NCBI GenBank assembly: GCA_025642075.2
Contig: JAODUO010001095.1
Span: forward strand, 1 to 64,000
Direction: 5' to 3'
DNA: 64,000 nucleotides
From: Ridgeia piscesae
Taxonomy: Eukaryota > Annelida > Polychaeta > Sabellida > Siboglinidae
Position 1 is the first letter of the stretch. Each line of letters starts with the position of its first letter. The position numbers and the translations under genes were made by a program. The notes under the pieces were generated by a model. That model was not told where the DNA came from and did no database searches. It saw only the letters and a list, made by a program, of their open reading frames with translations. Below are positions 1-13,277 of this stretch, piece by piece.

Positions 1-2215
1 GATGGCAGGAGAGTACGTTGTATCTAGATGGCAGGGAGAGTACGTTGTATCTAGATGGCAGGGAGGAGTACGTTGTATCTAGATGGCAGGGAGAGTACGT
101 TGTATCTAGATGGCAGGGAGAGTACGTTGTATCTAGATGGCAGGGAGAGTACGTTGTATGTAGATGGCAGGGAGAGTACGTTGTATGTAGATGGCAGGGA
201 GAGTACGTTGTATGTAGATGGCAGGAGGGAACGTTGTATGCAGATGGCAGGGAGAGGACATTGTATGTAGATGGCAGGGAGAGTACGTGTATGTAGATGG
301 CAGGGAGGGTACGTTGTATGTAGATGGCAGGAGAGGGGTACGTGTATGTAGATGGCAGGGAGAGTACGTTGTATGTAGATGGCAGGGAGAGTACGTTGTA
401 TGTAGATGGCAGTGAGAGTACGTTGTAGGTAGGTGACAGGGAGAGTACGTCGTATCTAGATGTCAGGGAGAAGACGTACGTTGTGTCTAGATGGCAGGGG
501 TGGGACGTACGTTGTATGTAGATGGCAGGGAGAGGACGTACGTTGTATCTAGATGGCAGGGGTGGGACGTACGTTGTATCTAGATGGCAGGGAGAGGACG
601 TACGTTGTATCTAGATGGTCAGGGAGGGGACGTACGTTGTATCTAGATGTCAGGGATGGGACGTACGTTGTATCTAGATGTCAGGGATGGGACGTACGTT
701 GTATCTAGATGTCAGGGAGAGGACGTACGTTGTATCTAGATGTCAGGGATGGGACGTACGTTGTATCTAGATGTCAGGGAGAGGACGTACGTTGTATCTA
801 GATGGCAGGGAGGGGACGCACGTTGTATCTAGATGGCAGGGAGAAGACGTACGTTGTATCTAGATGGCAGGGAGAGGACGTACGTTGTATCTAGATGGCA
901 GGGAGGGGACGTACGTTGTATCTAGATGGCAGGGAGGGGACGTACGTTGTATCTAGATGGCAGGGAGAAGACGTACGTTGTACGTGGTATCTAGAAGGCA
1001 GGGAGGGGATTACGTTGTATCTAGATGGCAGGGAGAGGCCGTACGTTGTATCTAGATGGCTTGGAGAGGACGTACGTTGTATCTAGATGGCTTGGCGAGG
1101 ACGTACGTTGTATGTAGATGGCAGGGAGAGGACGTACGTTGTATCTAGATGGCAGGGATGGGACGTACGTTGTATGTAAATGGCAGGGAGAGGACGTACG
1201 TGGTATCTAGAAGGCAGGGAGGGGATTACGTTGTATCTAGATGGCAGGGAGAGGCCGTACGTTCTATCTAGATGGCTTGGAGAGGACGTACGTTGTATCT
1301 AGATGGTTTGGCGAGGACGTACGTTGTATGTAGATGGCAGGGAGAGGACGTACGTTGTATCTAGATGGCTTGGAGAGGACGTACGTTGTATCTAGATGGC
1401 AGGGAGAGGACCTACGTTGTATCTAGATGGCTTGGAGAGGACGAACGTTGTATCTGGACTGCAGGGAGGGGACGTACGTTGTATCTAGATGGCTTGGAGA
1501 GGAAGTACGTTGTATCTAGACGGCTTGCATATGATGTAGGTTGTATCTAGATGGCAGGGAGAGGACGTACGTTGTATCTGGATGGCTTGGAGAGGACGTA
1601 CGTTGTATCTAGATGGCTTGGAGGGGACGTACGTTGTATCTAGATGGCTTGGAGAGGACGTACGTTGTATCTAGATGGCTTGGAGAGGATGTAGGTTGTA
1701 TCTAGATGGCTTGGAGAGGACGTACGTTGTATCTAGATGGCTTGGAGAGGATGTACGTTGTATCTAGATGGCAGGGAGAGGACGTACGTTGTATCTAGAT
1801 GGCTTGGAGAGGACGTACGTTGTATCTAGATGGCAGGGAGAGGACGTACGTTGTATCTAGATGGCTTGGAGTGGACGTACGTTGTATCTAGATGGCACGG
1901 AGAGGACGTACGTTGAATCTAGATGGCTTGGAGAGGACGTACGTTGCATCTTTATGGCTTCGAGAGGATGTAGGTTGTATCTAGATGGCAGGGAGAGGAC
2001 GTACGTTGAATCTAGATGGCTTGGAGAGGACGTACGTTGCATCTAGAAGGCAGGGAGGTTGGACGTACGTTTTATCTAGATGGCTTGGAGAGGACGTACG
2101 TTGTATCTTTATGGCTTCGAGAGGATGTAGGTTGTATCTAGATGGCAGGGAGAGGACGTACGTTGTATCCAGATGGCTTGGAGAGGGTGTAGGTTGTATC
2201 TAGATGGCAGGGAGG
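1..2215. repeat. 27-31 bp minisatellite with TCTAGA core
   Basis: Tandem array whose unit reads roughly GTACGTTGTATCTAGATGGC plus AGGGAGA. Up to about 430 the unit is 27 bp. After that most units are about 31 bp because GGAC is added before GTACGTTG. Later units alternate GGCAGGGAGA with GGCTTGGAGA. The array continues beyond the left edge of the window. Short open frames in it are by-products of the repeat. Confidence 0.95.
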
Positions 2216-2930
2216 TGAGAGTGGGTATTGTTCACCCATTTGTATAGTTCTGTAGTAGAAAGCACAAGTTTTTATTTATTTATAGCCTGATGTATTTAAA
2301 CATGATTTTTTTGTTTTCATATGAAATGTACGAGTTTATTTATTTTCCCCAATGCCTTCAACAATCAGTGTTCTCATTTTTGGATATGTAATAATGAGGG
2401 AATGAACGCCGTTAAATAATGCACGCTGTCATACACCGGAGTGTGCTCGCGACGATTGAGTGCAATCAACACTGACCTCAGCTGTGCCAGTCTCAACCAC
2501 CTGCACCAATCGACATCATAGTGCAAATTCCATTCTTGATTAACTGACGCTGCGTCACATCACTATGATATTGTATATTATGGGATGCCCGTTTGTAACT
2601 GTAATGATGCTTGTGTGCCCAGCGCGTCCACGGCGTGTGTCCATCTGGCTCATTATAAACCATCGTACTGTAAACGACAACATGAGGTCAAGTCCCAAGG
2701 ACTCGAGATGAAATACAGTTGTCTAATTTAACAAGATTTAACAAGATTGCCACCTAGAGATTCAACTCTAGATGGCAGGTGGACTGGGAAGCCATTTGGC
2801 TTATCGAGAGTCCAACCTATCTATCTACGTATACCCCGCCCGTCTTAGGTATATGTCGATTTTATTTTTAAATATATTAACACTACTAGCACCTACACAA
2901 TAATGTGATGGAAAAGTACAGCGCTAAGAG
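2216..2930. other. Intergenic, no gene seen
   Basis: Mixed-composition DNA between two repeat blocks. One isolated relic of the left minisatellite (CTAGATGGCAGGTGGACT) lies near 2768. No coding frame or RNA gene is supported. Confidence 0.5.

Positions 2931-2990
<60 letters not shown>
2931..2990. repeat. (TA)n microsatellite
   Basis: Nearly pure TA dinucleotide run of about 55 bp. It opens a series of simple repeats in front of the GPCR gene. Confidence 0.95.
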
Positions 2991-2992
<2 letters not shown>

Positions 2993-3039
2993 GTTGTGAC
3001 ATAACAATCTTCCTCTGACTGCAGCAGCGAGAATGGCAC

Positions 3040-4075
<1,036 letters not shown>

Positions 4076-4089
4076 AGTGTTTGCGTGCG

Positions 4090-4182
4090 CACGCGTAGTG
4101 CGTTCGCATGTGCATATGTGCGTTTGTGCATGTGCGTGTGTGTGAGTGTGTGTATGTGTGTGTGCGCGTGCGTGCGTGCGCG

Positions 4183-4249
<67 letters not shown>

Positions 4250-4382
4250 GTGTGCATATGTGCGTTTGTGCATGTGCGTGTGAGTGTGTGTGCGTGTGTG
4301 CGTGTGTGCGTGTGTGCGTGTGTGTGTGTGGTGTGTGTGTGTGCGTGTGGGCGTGTGTGCGTGCGGGTGTATGTGTGTGGTG
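4090..4382. repeat. (GT)n with internal (TA)n
   Basis: Alternating purine-pyrimidine tract of GT and GC steps, interrupted at 4183-4203 by a TA run. This pattern favours Z-DNA. The Cys-Val and Thr-His frames are artefacts. Confidence 0.95.
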
Positions 4383-4493
4383 TTGAGGGCCGTAGGGAAG
4401 ACAGCGGTACTTCGAATAGTACAGCAGTATATACAGCTGTACATAAAATTGTATCGTTATAAATGCATCTCCAATGCAGATAAATAAATGAAT

Positions 4494-4518
4494 CACGTAC
4501 TACGTGACGTAGTACGTG
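4494..4518. promoter_or_regulatory. Perfect 12+1+12 palindrome with CRE half-sites
   Basis: CACGTACTACGT, then G at 4506, then its exact reverse complement. It contains TGACGT/ACGTGA steps like half-sites for bZIP (CREB/ATF) and E-box factors. It lies about 540 bp upstream of the GPCR start codon. A regulatory role is an inference. Confidence 0.35.
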
Positions 4519-5061
4519 ACGGCGCCGGACGTCGATGTCGACTTCGGCCGTACAGTCTGCCCGCATCCTCCATATACTCCGTTGCTTCATACACGTAATT
4601 CACTTGCTTCTCTATTCCGACAGGAGTTGCCGGCTGCTGCTTGTTGAGAAGACATCAAACCTGGCCTGGTCCCGAGAAACGCCTTGTTCAGAGAAACGCC
4701 TGGTCTCGAGAGACGTCACCATTCGTCCATTACATGACGTCACTCGGGAGAGAGATTATTGGCTCAGCGGAATACACCCTCAGCGAAATCTTGCCATTAT
4801 TAAGTGACCGCTGAGTCGCTGCATGTTTAGTAACGTCAAGACCTGCGTCCATATTATAATATACTTTCGGCGTTTGGGTCAATGGCGACTTGGGAGCGTT
4901 CTAAACTGTGAAAGATTGTACTTGAAACAGGATCGTGGGACGTACGCGCGTCTTTGTTGCGAGGACATTGCAATAAGTGAGTGGAATGTGTGCTGAACCA
5001 GGTGTTCAGTCACGGTTGACCTGCGCTATTGACGAGCCTGGCCGTTGACTCCGCCTCGGTT

Positions 5062-6306
5062 ATGAACGTCAGTGTTGACGTCGGGCGTCTGAACGACAAC
5101 GCCACCTACCGTCTGAATGGAAGCGAGGCTGCGGCCGCCGATGGTCTCCAGACGCTACAGCGCGTCGTGAGCGCGCTCAACTTGTTCGCACTGCCCGGGA
5201 TCATCATGCTGGGCACGGTCGGGAACCTGCTCTCCTTCTTCGTCTTCATTGGTACTCACCTGCGACTACAGTCATCTTACGTCTACCTCGCCTTCCTCAA
5301 CGTCGCCGACACACTCTTCCTCTTGTGCCTACTCGTCGCCTGGCTCGGTCGCGTCAACGTGCGCCTCATGGACCGGGTCGGATGGTGTCAACTCACCGTC
5401 TACCTCTCGTACGCCAGCAGCTTCCTGTCTGTGTGGATCGTCGTCGGCTTCACGGTGGAACGCTACATCGTTGTGTTCCACCCACTCAAGAAGGACGTAT
5501 GGTGCACGCGACGACGAGCCTACATGGTCGTGCTCTGTCTCGCCGCCACCTCTCTCTGTCTCTACTCCTTCTCCACATGGACCAATGGCGTCGTCGCGCT
5601 CGCCGATGGAACTCACGTGTGTGCGCCACGACGACGCTTCATGACGCTCATGCGCGTCGCGACGGGCATCGACACGCTCATCACACTCGTCGTGCCCTCT
5701 GTCGTCATCATCGGATTCAATGTGTCAATGAGCGTGAAGATACGAGAGATCGCATACAAACGGAAGCACCAGTTGACAGCGGGCCGAGACAAGACATGTT
5801 GTATGAAGTACGGTGGTGGCGATGGTGGCGCCGGCGGGGGCTGGGCGAACGGCCGGGAGAGCTACCGTCTGGAGCCCGCCTTCCTGCCGTCCTCACGTCT
5901 CTCATGCTCCAGCTTTCAACTGCGGCGTCTAATCGGCGGCAGACACGTGTCGAACGACTCGATTCGACGTCGCTTCCAACTGCGCACGACTCGCACCCTG
6001 CTCACAATCTCCAGCGTCTTCCTCGTGCTTAACATGCCGAGTCACGTGCTACGAGTGTACGCCATGCTCTACTACCTTAGCGACGCCACACACGCTCTAC
6101 CACGTCACGTGTCTTTGTGTCAACATCTTGTCCAAATGCTCTATTACATCAACTTTGCAGTCAACTTCTTCCTCTACAGCGCCTGCAGCAGGACGTTCCG
6201 TGGCGCACTCAGAAGACTTTACGGTCGCATCGACCGGAAGTTACGCAATGGCTATGCACGCCGCCCAAACTTCTTGTCGGAGAAAACTCGAGAAGCCGGT
6301 CGTTAA
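5062..6306 (+). CDS. Class A (rhodopsin-like) neuropeptide-type GPCR, intronless
   Basis: Predicted 414-residue plasma-membrane receptor. The frame is open upstream to a TGA at 5017, and the first ATG is at 5062, so that start is chosen. The extracellular N-terminus has N-glycosylation sequons NVS, NAT and NGS. TM1 (about 37-63) has GNLLS; TM2 (76-96) has the conserved Asp83; Cys109 at the top of TM3 can pair with Cys187 in loop 2. TM3 ends in ERY (133-135). TM5 is about 201-224. The third cytoplasmic loop (225-308) is long, basic and glycine-rich. TM6 (311-335) carries LNMPSH. TM7 (358-374) has NFAVNFFLY, so NPxxY is replaced by NxxxY. LNMPSH plus NFAVNFFLY is typical of FMRFamide/TRH-receptor-like invertebrate peptide receptors; the ligand cannot be read from sequence. 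It likely signals through heterotrimeric G proteins. Confidence 0.9.
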   Translation: MNVSVDVGRLNDNATYRLNGSEAAAADGLQTLQRVVSALNLFALPGIIMLGTVGNLLSFFVFIGTHLRLQSSYVYLAFLNVADTLFLLCLLVAWLGRVNVRLMDRVGWCQLTVYLSYASSFLSVWIVVGFTVERYIVVFHPLKKDVWCTRRRAYMVVLCLAATSLCLYSFSTWTNGVVALADGTHVCAPRRRFMTLMRVATGIDTLITLVVPSVVIIGFNVSMSVKIREIAYKRKHQLTAGRDKTCCMKYGGGDGGAGGGWANGRESYRLEPAFLPSSRLSCSSFQLRRLIGGRHVSNDSIRRRFQLRTTRTLLTISSVFLVLNMPSHVLRVYAMLYYLSDATHALPRHVSLCQHLVQMLYYINFAVNFFLYSACSRTFRGALRRLYGRIDRKLRNGYARRPNFLSEKTREAGR

Positions 6307-6344
6307 GTCGAGCGTATGCTACTAGCGATCTTGCGTGTACTTAA

Positions 6345-6388
6345 GTATACTTATACTTATAGCCTAGAGGCTATAAGTATAAGTATAC
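6345..6388. repeat. Perfect 20-bp inverted repeat (hairpin, TAGA loop)
   Basis: Arm gtatacttatacttatagcc at 6345-6364, loop TAGA, and the exact reverse complement at 6369-6388. It lies 38 bp after the GPCR stop codon, so it is probably in the 3' UTR and could fold in the mRNA. Confidence 0.9.
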
Positions 6389-7273
6389 ACTGGCGTAGAC
6401 ACTCCACGCAGTGTGTCCATACCTCGTATGTCTCACAGTCGTTGGGGCGTCACATCATAATCATCGTCACATCGTTCACACCGCAGAACTCGGTCAGTTC
6501 ACACAGGATTGTGGGTAATCCTGTAGTCCAAACGTACTACAGCGGGGAACAAATATAGTATACAGTAGGTAATGGCCCCGGTCAGGTGATGAACAGTGCT
6601 GACACAGTCATCCATGTATAAAGATACGACATATAACAAGACTTCATTATGAGAAGACGTGAGAGAACATTCTGCCACCAGGCGTGATACAGTCGGAACA
6701 CGGAAAACGGAATACCTCCAACAGCATGGGAAATTGAAGTCGGAGGATTTGTAGCAGTCCACACAGTACACAAACAGTCGGAGCATACACATTGGTGCAT
6801 GGTGTTGGCCACATGTGAGTGGCTACATCTCAAACACATGGTCAGCACAAGTCGACATATCCCGTCAGTGCTCATGTAAACTCTTACGCGCGATCAGTCA
6901 GTGCTCAACTTGCACTGGTACTGTGTGCCCCATGTCCTCTTTACCTAATAAACTACATATCGAATTATCACAGCAGAACGCACATTCACTGTCCCCTGTG
7001 TTATAAAGTGTAGCTCGATGCGTTAATATGCCAAAGGAAATTACAGTCAAGTGCTTAATTAAAGCTGCTATTTCCATTCAAATGTTTTGCTCCCAGCGTT
7101 TATTAGTAATTTCACCAAAAGCAGAGATATCGAGTACTCCCAAATGATGTTATATTTTATGTAATCCACAATTACAATATACTTTATTCAAACTAAACAT
7201 AAAAAGTAATCCCTCGTCATCAGTGATTCTTAAAATTATGTGTCAGTGTATATTTAATTCATCTCAGATTAAT
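6389..7273. other. 3' flank of the GPCR gene, no gene seen
   Basis: Mixed sequence with only short chance frames. AATAAA-type hexamers occur, for example near 6945, but none can be assigned as the poly(A) signal. Confidence 0.4.
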
Positions 7274-10200
7274 GTGTGTCGGTGTGGTGTGTCCGCCTGT
7301 ACGTACGTACGGTATATATGTGAGTGTGGTGTGTCCGCCTGTACGTACGTACGTGTATATATGTGAGTGTGGTGTGTCCGTCTGTACGTACGCACGTGTA
7401 TATATGTGAGTGTGGTGTGTCCGCCTGTACGTACGTACGTGTATATATGTGAGTGTGGTGTGTCCGCCTGTACGTACGTACGTGTATATATGTGAGTGTG
7501 GTGTGTCCGCTGTACGTGATATATGTGATGTGGTGTGTCCGCGACTCGTACGTGTATATATGTGAGTGTGGTGTGTCCGCCTGTACGTACGTACGTGTAT
7601 ATATGTGAGTGTGGTGTGTCCGCCTGTACGTACGTACGTGTATATATGTGAGTGTGGTGTGTCCGCCTGTACGTACGTACGTGTATATATGTGAGTGTGG
7701 TGTGTCCGCCTGTACGTACGTACGTGTATATATGTGAGTGTGGTGTGTCCGCCTGTACGTACGTACGTGTATATATGTGAGTGTGGTGTGTCCGCCTGTA
7801 CGTACGTACGTGTATATATGTGAGTGTGGTGTGTCCGCCTGTACGTACGTACGTGTATATATGTGAGTGTGGTGTGTCCGCCTGTACGTACGTACGTGTA
7901 TATATGTGAGTGTGGTGTGTCCGCCTGTACGTACGTACGTGTATATATGTGAGTGTGGTGTGTCCGCCTGTACGTACGTACGTGTATATATGTGAGTGTG
8001 GTGTGTCCGCCTGTACGTACGTACGTGTATATATGTGAGTGTGGTGTGTCCGTCTGTACGTACGCACGTGTATATATGTGAGTGTGGTGTGTCCGCCTGT
8101 ACGTACGTACGTGTATATATGTGAGTGTGGTGTGTCCGCCTGTACGTACGTACGTGTATATATGTGAGTGTGGTGTGTCCGCCTGTCGTACGTACGTGTA
8201 TATATGTGAGTGTGGTGTGTCCGCCTGTACGTACGTACGTGTATATATGTGAGTGTGGTGTGTCCGCCTGTACGTACGTACGTGTATATATGTGAGTGTG
8301 GTGTGTCCGCCTGTACGTACGTACGTGTATATATGTGAGTGTGGTGTGTCGCCTGTACGTACGTACGTGTATATATTGAGTGTGGTGTGTCCGCCTGTAC
8401 GTACGTACGTGTATATATGTGAGTGTGGTGAGTCCGCCTGTACGTACGTACGTGTATATGTGAGTGTGGTGTGTCCGCCTGTACGTACGTACGTGTATAT
8501 ATGTGAGTGTGGTGAGTCCGCCTGTACGTACGTGTATATATGTGAGTGTGGTGTGTCCGCCTGTACGTACGTACGTGTATATATGTGAGTGTGGTGTGTC
8601 CGCCTGTCCGTACGTACGTGTATATATGTGAGTGTGGTGTGTCCGCCTGTACGTACGTGTATATATGTGAGTGTGGTGAGTCCGCCTGTACGTACGTGTA
8701 TATATGTGAGTGTGGTGTGTCCGCCTGTACGTACGTAGTATATATGTGAGTGTGGTGTGTCCGCCTGTACGTGTATATATGTGAGTGTGGTGAGTCCGCC
8801 TGTACGTACGTACGTGTATATATGTGAGTGTGGTGTGTCCGCCTGTACGTGTATATATGTGAGTGTGGTGTGTCCGCCTGTACGTGTATATATGTGAGTG
8901 TGGTGAGTCCGCCTGTACGTACGTGTATATATGTGAGTGTGGTGTGTCCGCCTGTACGTACGTGTATATATGTGAGTGTGGTGTGTCCGCCTGTACGTAC
9001 GTGTATATATGTGAGTGTGGTGAGTCCGCCTGTACGTACGTGTATATATGTGAGTGTGGTGTGTCCGCCTGTACGTGTATATATGTGAGTGTGGTGTGTC
9101 CGCCTGTACGTGTATATATGTGAGTGTGGTGTGTCCGCCTGTACGTACGTGTATATATGTGAGTGTGGTGAGTCCGCCTGTACGTACGTACGTATATATG
9201 TGAGTGTGGTGTGTCCGCCTGTACGTACGTACGTGTATATATGTGAGTGTGGTGTGTCCGCCTGTACGTACGTACGTGTATATATGTGAGTGTGGTGTGT
9301 CCGCCTGTACGTACGTGTATATATGTGAGTGTGGTGTGTCCGCCTGTCCGTACGTACGTGTATATATGTGAGTGTGGTGTGTCCGCCTGTACGTACGTAC
9401 GTGTATATATGTGAGTGTGGTGTGTCCGCCTGTACGTACGTACGTGTATATGTGAGTGTGGTGTGTCCGCCTGTACGTACGTACGTGTATATATGTGAGT
9501 GTGGTGTGTCCGCCTGTACGTACGTACGTGTATATATGTGAGTGTGGTGTGTCCGCCTGTACGTACGTACGTGTATATATGTGAGTGTGGTGTGTCCGCC
9601 TGTACGTACGTACGTGTATATATGTGAGTGTGGTGTGTCCGCCTGTACGTACGTACGTGTATATGTGAGTGTGGTGTGTCCGCCTGTACGTACGTACGTG
9701 TATATATGTGAGTGTGGTGTGTCCGCCTGTACGTACGACGTGTATATATGTGAGTGTGGTGTGTCCGCCTGTACGTACGTACGTGTATATATGTGAGTGT
9801 GGTGTGTCCGCCTGTACGTACGTACGTGTATATATGTGAGTGTGGTGTGTCCGCCTGTACGTACGTGTATATATGTGAGTGTGGTGTGTCCGCCTGTACG
9901 TACGTACGTGTATATATGTGAGTGTGGTGTGTCCGCCTGTACGTACGTACGTGTATATATGTGAGTGTGGTGTGTCCGCCTGTACGTACGTGTGATATAT
10001 GTGAGTGTGGTGTGTCCGCCTGTACAGTACGTGTATATATGTGAGTGTGGTGTGTCCGCCTCGTACGTACGTGTATATATGTGAGTGTGGTGAGTCCGCC
10101 TGTACGTACGTACGTGTATATATGTGAGTGTGGTGTGTCCGCCTGTACGTACGTACGTGTATATATGTGAGTGTGGTGTGTCCGCCTGTACGTACGTGTA

Positions 10201-11343
10201 TATATGTGAGTGTGGTGTGTCCGCCTGTACGTACGTGTATATATGTGAGTGTGGTGTGTCCGCCTGTACGTACGTACGTGTATATATGTGAGTGTGGTGT
10301 GTCCGCCTGTACGTACGTACGTGTATATATGTGAGTGTGGTGAGTCCGCCTGTACGTACGTGTATATATGTGAGTGTGGTGTGTCCGCCTGTACGTGTAT
10401 ATATGTGAGTGTGGTGTGTCCGCCTGTACGTGTATATATGTGAGTGTGGTGAGTCCGCCTGTACGTACGTGTATATATGTGAGTGTGGTGTGTCCGCCTG
10501 TACGTACGTGTATATATGTGAGTGTGGTGTGTCCGCCTGTACGTGTATATATGTGAGTGTGGTGAGTCCGCCTGTACGTACGTGTATATATGTGAGTGTG
10601 GTGTGTCCGCCTGTACGTGTATATATGTGAGTGTGGTGTGTCCGCCTGTACGTGTATATATGTGAGTGTGGTGAGTCCGCCTGTACGTACGTGTATATAT
10701 GTGAGTGTGGTGTGTCCGCCTGTACGTGTATATATGTGAGTGTGGTGTGTCCGCCTGTACGTGTATATATGTGAGTGTGGTGTGTCCGCCTGTACGTACG
10801 TGTATATATGTGAGTGTGGTGAGTCCGTCTGTACGTACGTACGTGTATATATGTGAGTGTGGTGAGTCCGCCTGTACGTACGTGTATATATGTGAGTGTG
10901 GTGTGTCCGCCTGTACGTGTATATATGTGAGTGTGGTGTGTCCGCCTGTACGTGTATATATGTGAGTGTGGTGTGTCCGCCTGTACGTACGTGTATATAT
11001 GTGAGTGTGGTGAGTCCGTCTGTACGTACGTACGTGTATATATGTGAGTGTGGTGAGTCCGCCTGTACGTGTATATATGTGAGTGTGGTGTGTCCGCCTG
11101 TACGTACGTACGTGTATATATGTGAGTGTGGTGTGTCCGCCTGTACGTACGTACGTGTATATATGTGAGTGTGGTGTGTCCGCCTGTCCGTACGTACGTG
11201 TATATATGTGAGTGTGGTGTGTCCGCCTGTACGTACGTGTATATATGTGAGTGTGGTGTGTCCGCCTGTACGTACGTACGTGTATATATGTGAGTGTGGT
11301 GAGTCCGCCTGTACGTACGTGTATATATGTGAGTGTGGTGTGT
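7274..11343. repeat. 4-kb minisatellite, 35/39/43-bp units
   Basis: About 100 tandem units of the form GTGTCCGCCTG(TACG)nTGTATATATGTGAGTGTGGT. Unit length varies mainly in 4-bp steps (43, 39, 35) set by the number of TACG tetramers. A second polymorphism is GTGTCC versus GAGTCC. Long units dominate to about 8450 and again at 9200-9960; short units with GAGTCC are mixed in elsewhere. The sequence lacks stop codons in all three minus frames, so a 1366-codon open frame appears, but it shifts phase with every unit and is not a gene. Confidence 0.97.
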
Positions 11344-11344
11344 C

Positions 11345-11761
11345 TGGTGAGTACTCGATTTCATACCTGGACTATGAAGAAGAACATGTGATTATTAAGG
11401 AAACAATTGTGAGAATTGTCGACCGGTATCCTAAGGAGGTAAGCGTGCACATTACGATTCGGAAACATTCTGTGGAATACAAGCAATGGTTGCAACAGGT
11501 GTCATCTGTGGTGTGATACGTAGTTTTGGCGACATGGTCGTCAGCACCACCTCGCTACCCATAGAGACACATGAAGAGTATTGCCGCCTCCACTTCACAT
11601 CTCAACACTGCAACATCTCGTTCTCTCAAGGCCAGCAAGAACTGCTGAGACGTTTTGCGGTCATTTACTCGACAGGCGACAGGAGGAAACAAAGGAAGAC
11701 TTGTTGGAAGAGAGGGAGCAACACACCAATCAGTAGGTGTGCAAATGCATTTGTGGAATGA
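11345..11761 (+). pseudogene. Possible decayed coding fragment
   Basis: Just past the minisatellite, one plus frame reads EYSISYLDYEEEHVIIKETI and continues to VEYKQWLQQVSSVV before a stop near 11516. A second overlapping frame then stays open from about 11486 to 11761. The amino-acid mix looks protein-like, and a consensus donor (AAGGAG|GTAAGC) lies near 11437. I recognise no family. It could be a frameshifted gene relic, a single exon or chance. Confidence 0.2.
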
Positions 11762-11919
11762 ACATAAACCCTAACAATAGTATTTATTTTGTTGAGCGAA
11801 ACATCAAATATTGCTCACAGCGCTTTACATTCAATACCATACAGTGTTTGTAAGATAAAACACTTAACTAAATTAACAAAATAAATAAATTAAATGCTAC
11901 TTTTAAATAAAAACAATGG

Positions 11920-12850
<931 letters not shown>

Positions 12851-12851
12851 G

Positions 12852-13031
12852 GGTAGCCTACTTGGTAGCCTACTTGGTAGCCTACTTGGTAGCCTACTTG
12901 GTAGCCTACTTGGTAGCCTACTTGGTAGCCTACTTGGTAGCCTACTTGGTAGCCTACTTGGTAGCCTACTTGGTAGCCTACTTGGTAGCCTACTTGGTAG
13001 CCTACTTGGTAGCCTACTTGGTAGCCTACTT
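12852..13031. repeat. Fifteen perfect 12-bp repeats
   Basis: GGTAGCCTACTT is repeated 15 times (180 bp) with no mismatch that I can see. Because 12 is a multiple of 3, every frame stays open (GSLL, VAYL and so on), which is not evidence of coding. Confidence 0.95.
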
Positions 13032-13277
13032 GCGCCTTGCAAATGCTGAACATATGTGCTATCAACCACACTTAGTTAGAGCGAAATGCAAACAGAATAG
13101 AAATACACGCCTACAAAACATACAAGAATTTACCAGTATGCTAACACGAAACTCTAAGGCCATATAGAGGGAGTCCTCCAAATAATGGTCATACTCCGAG
13201 TAACGCAGCAGACGACCGTTTCTCAAAACAACCGTAGAAATGGAAGGAAAGCACAAAGACCTTTGTCTGTGTGCACA

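Noticed and set aside
5029..5061. Upstream TTG as the GPCR start
   Set aside because: The first ATG in frame is at 5062 and is followed directly by N-glycosylation sequons; TTG initiation is not expected in animals.
7264..11364. 1366-codon minus-strand open frame rich in THIYTR
   Set aside because: It is the 35/39/43-bp minisatellite read through. Unit lengths are not multiples of three, so the peptide cycles through all frames; the repeat simply lacks stop codons.
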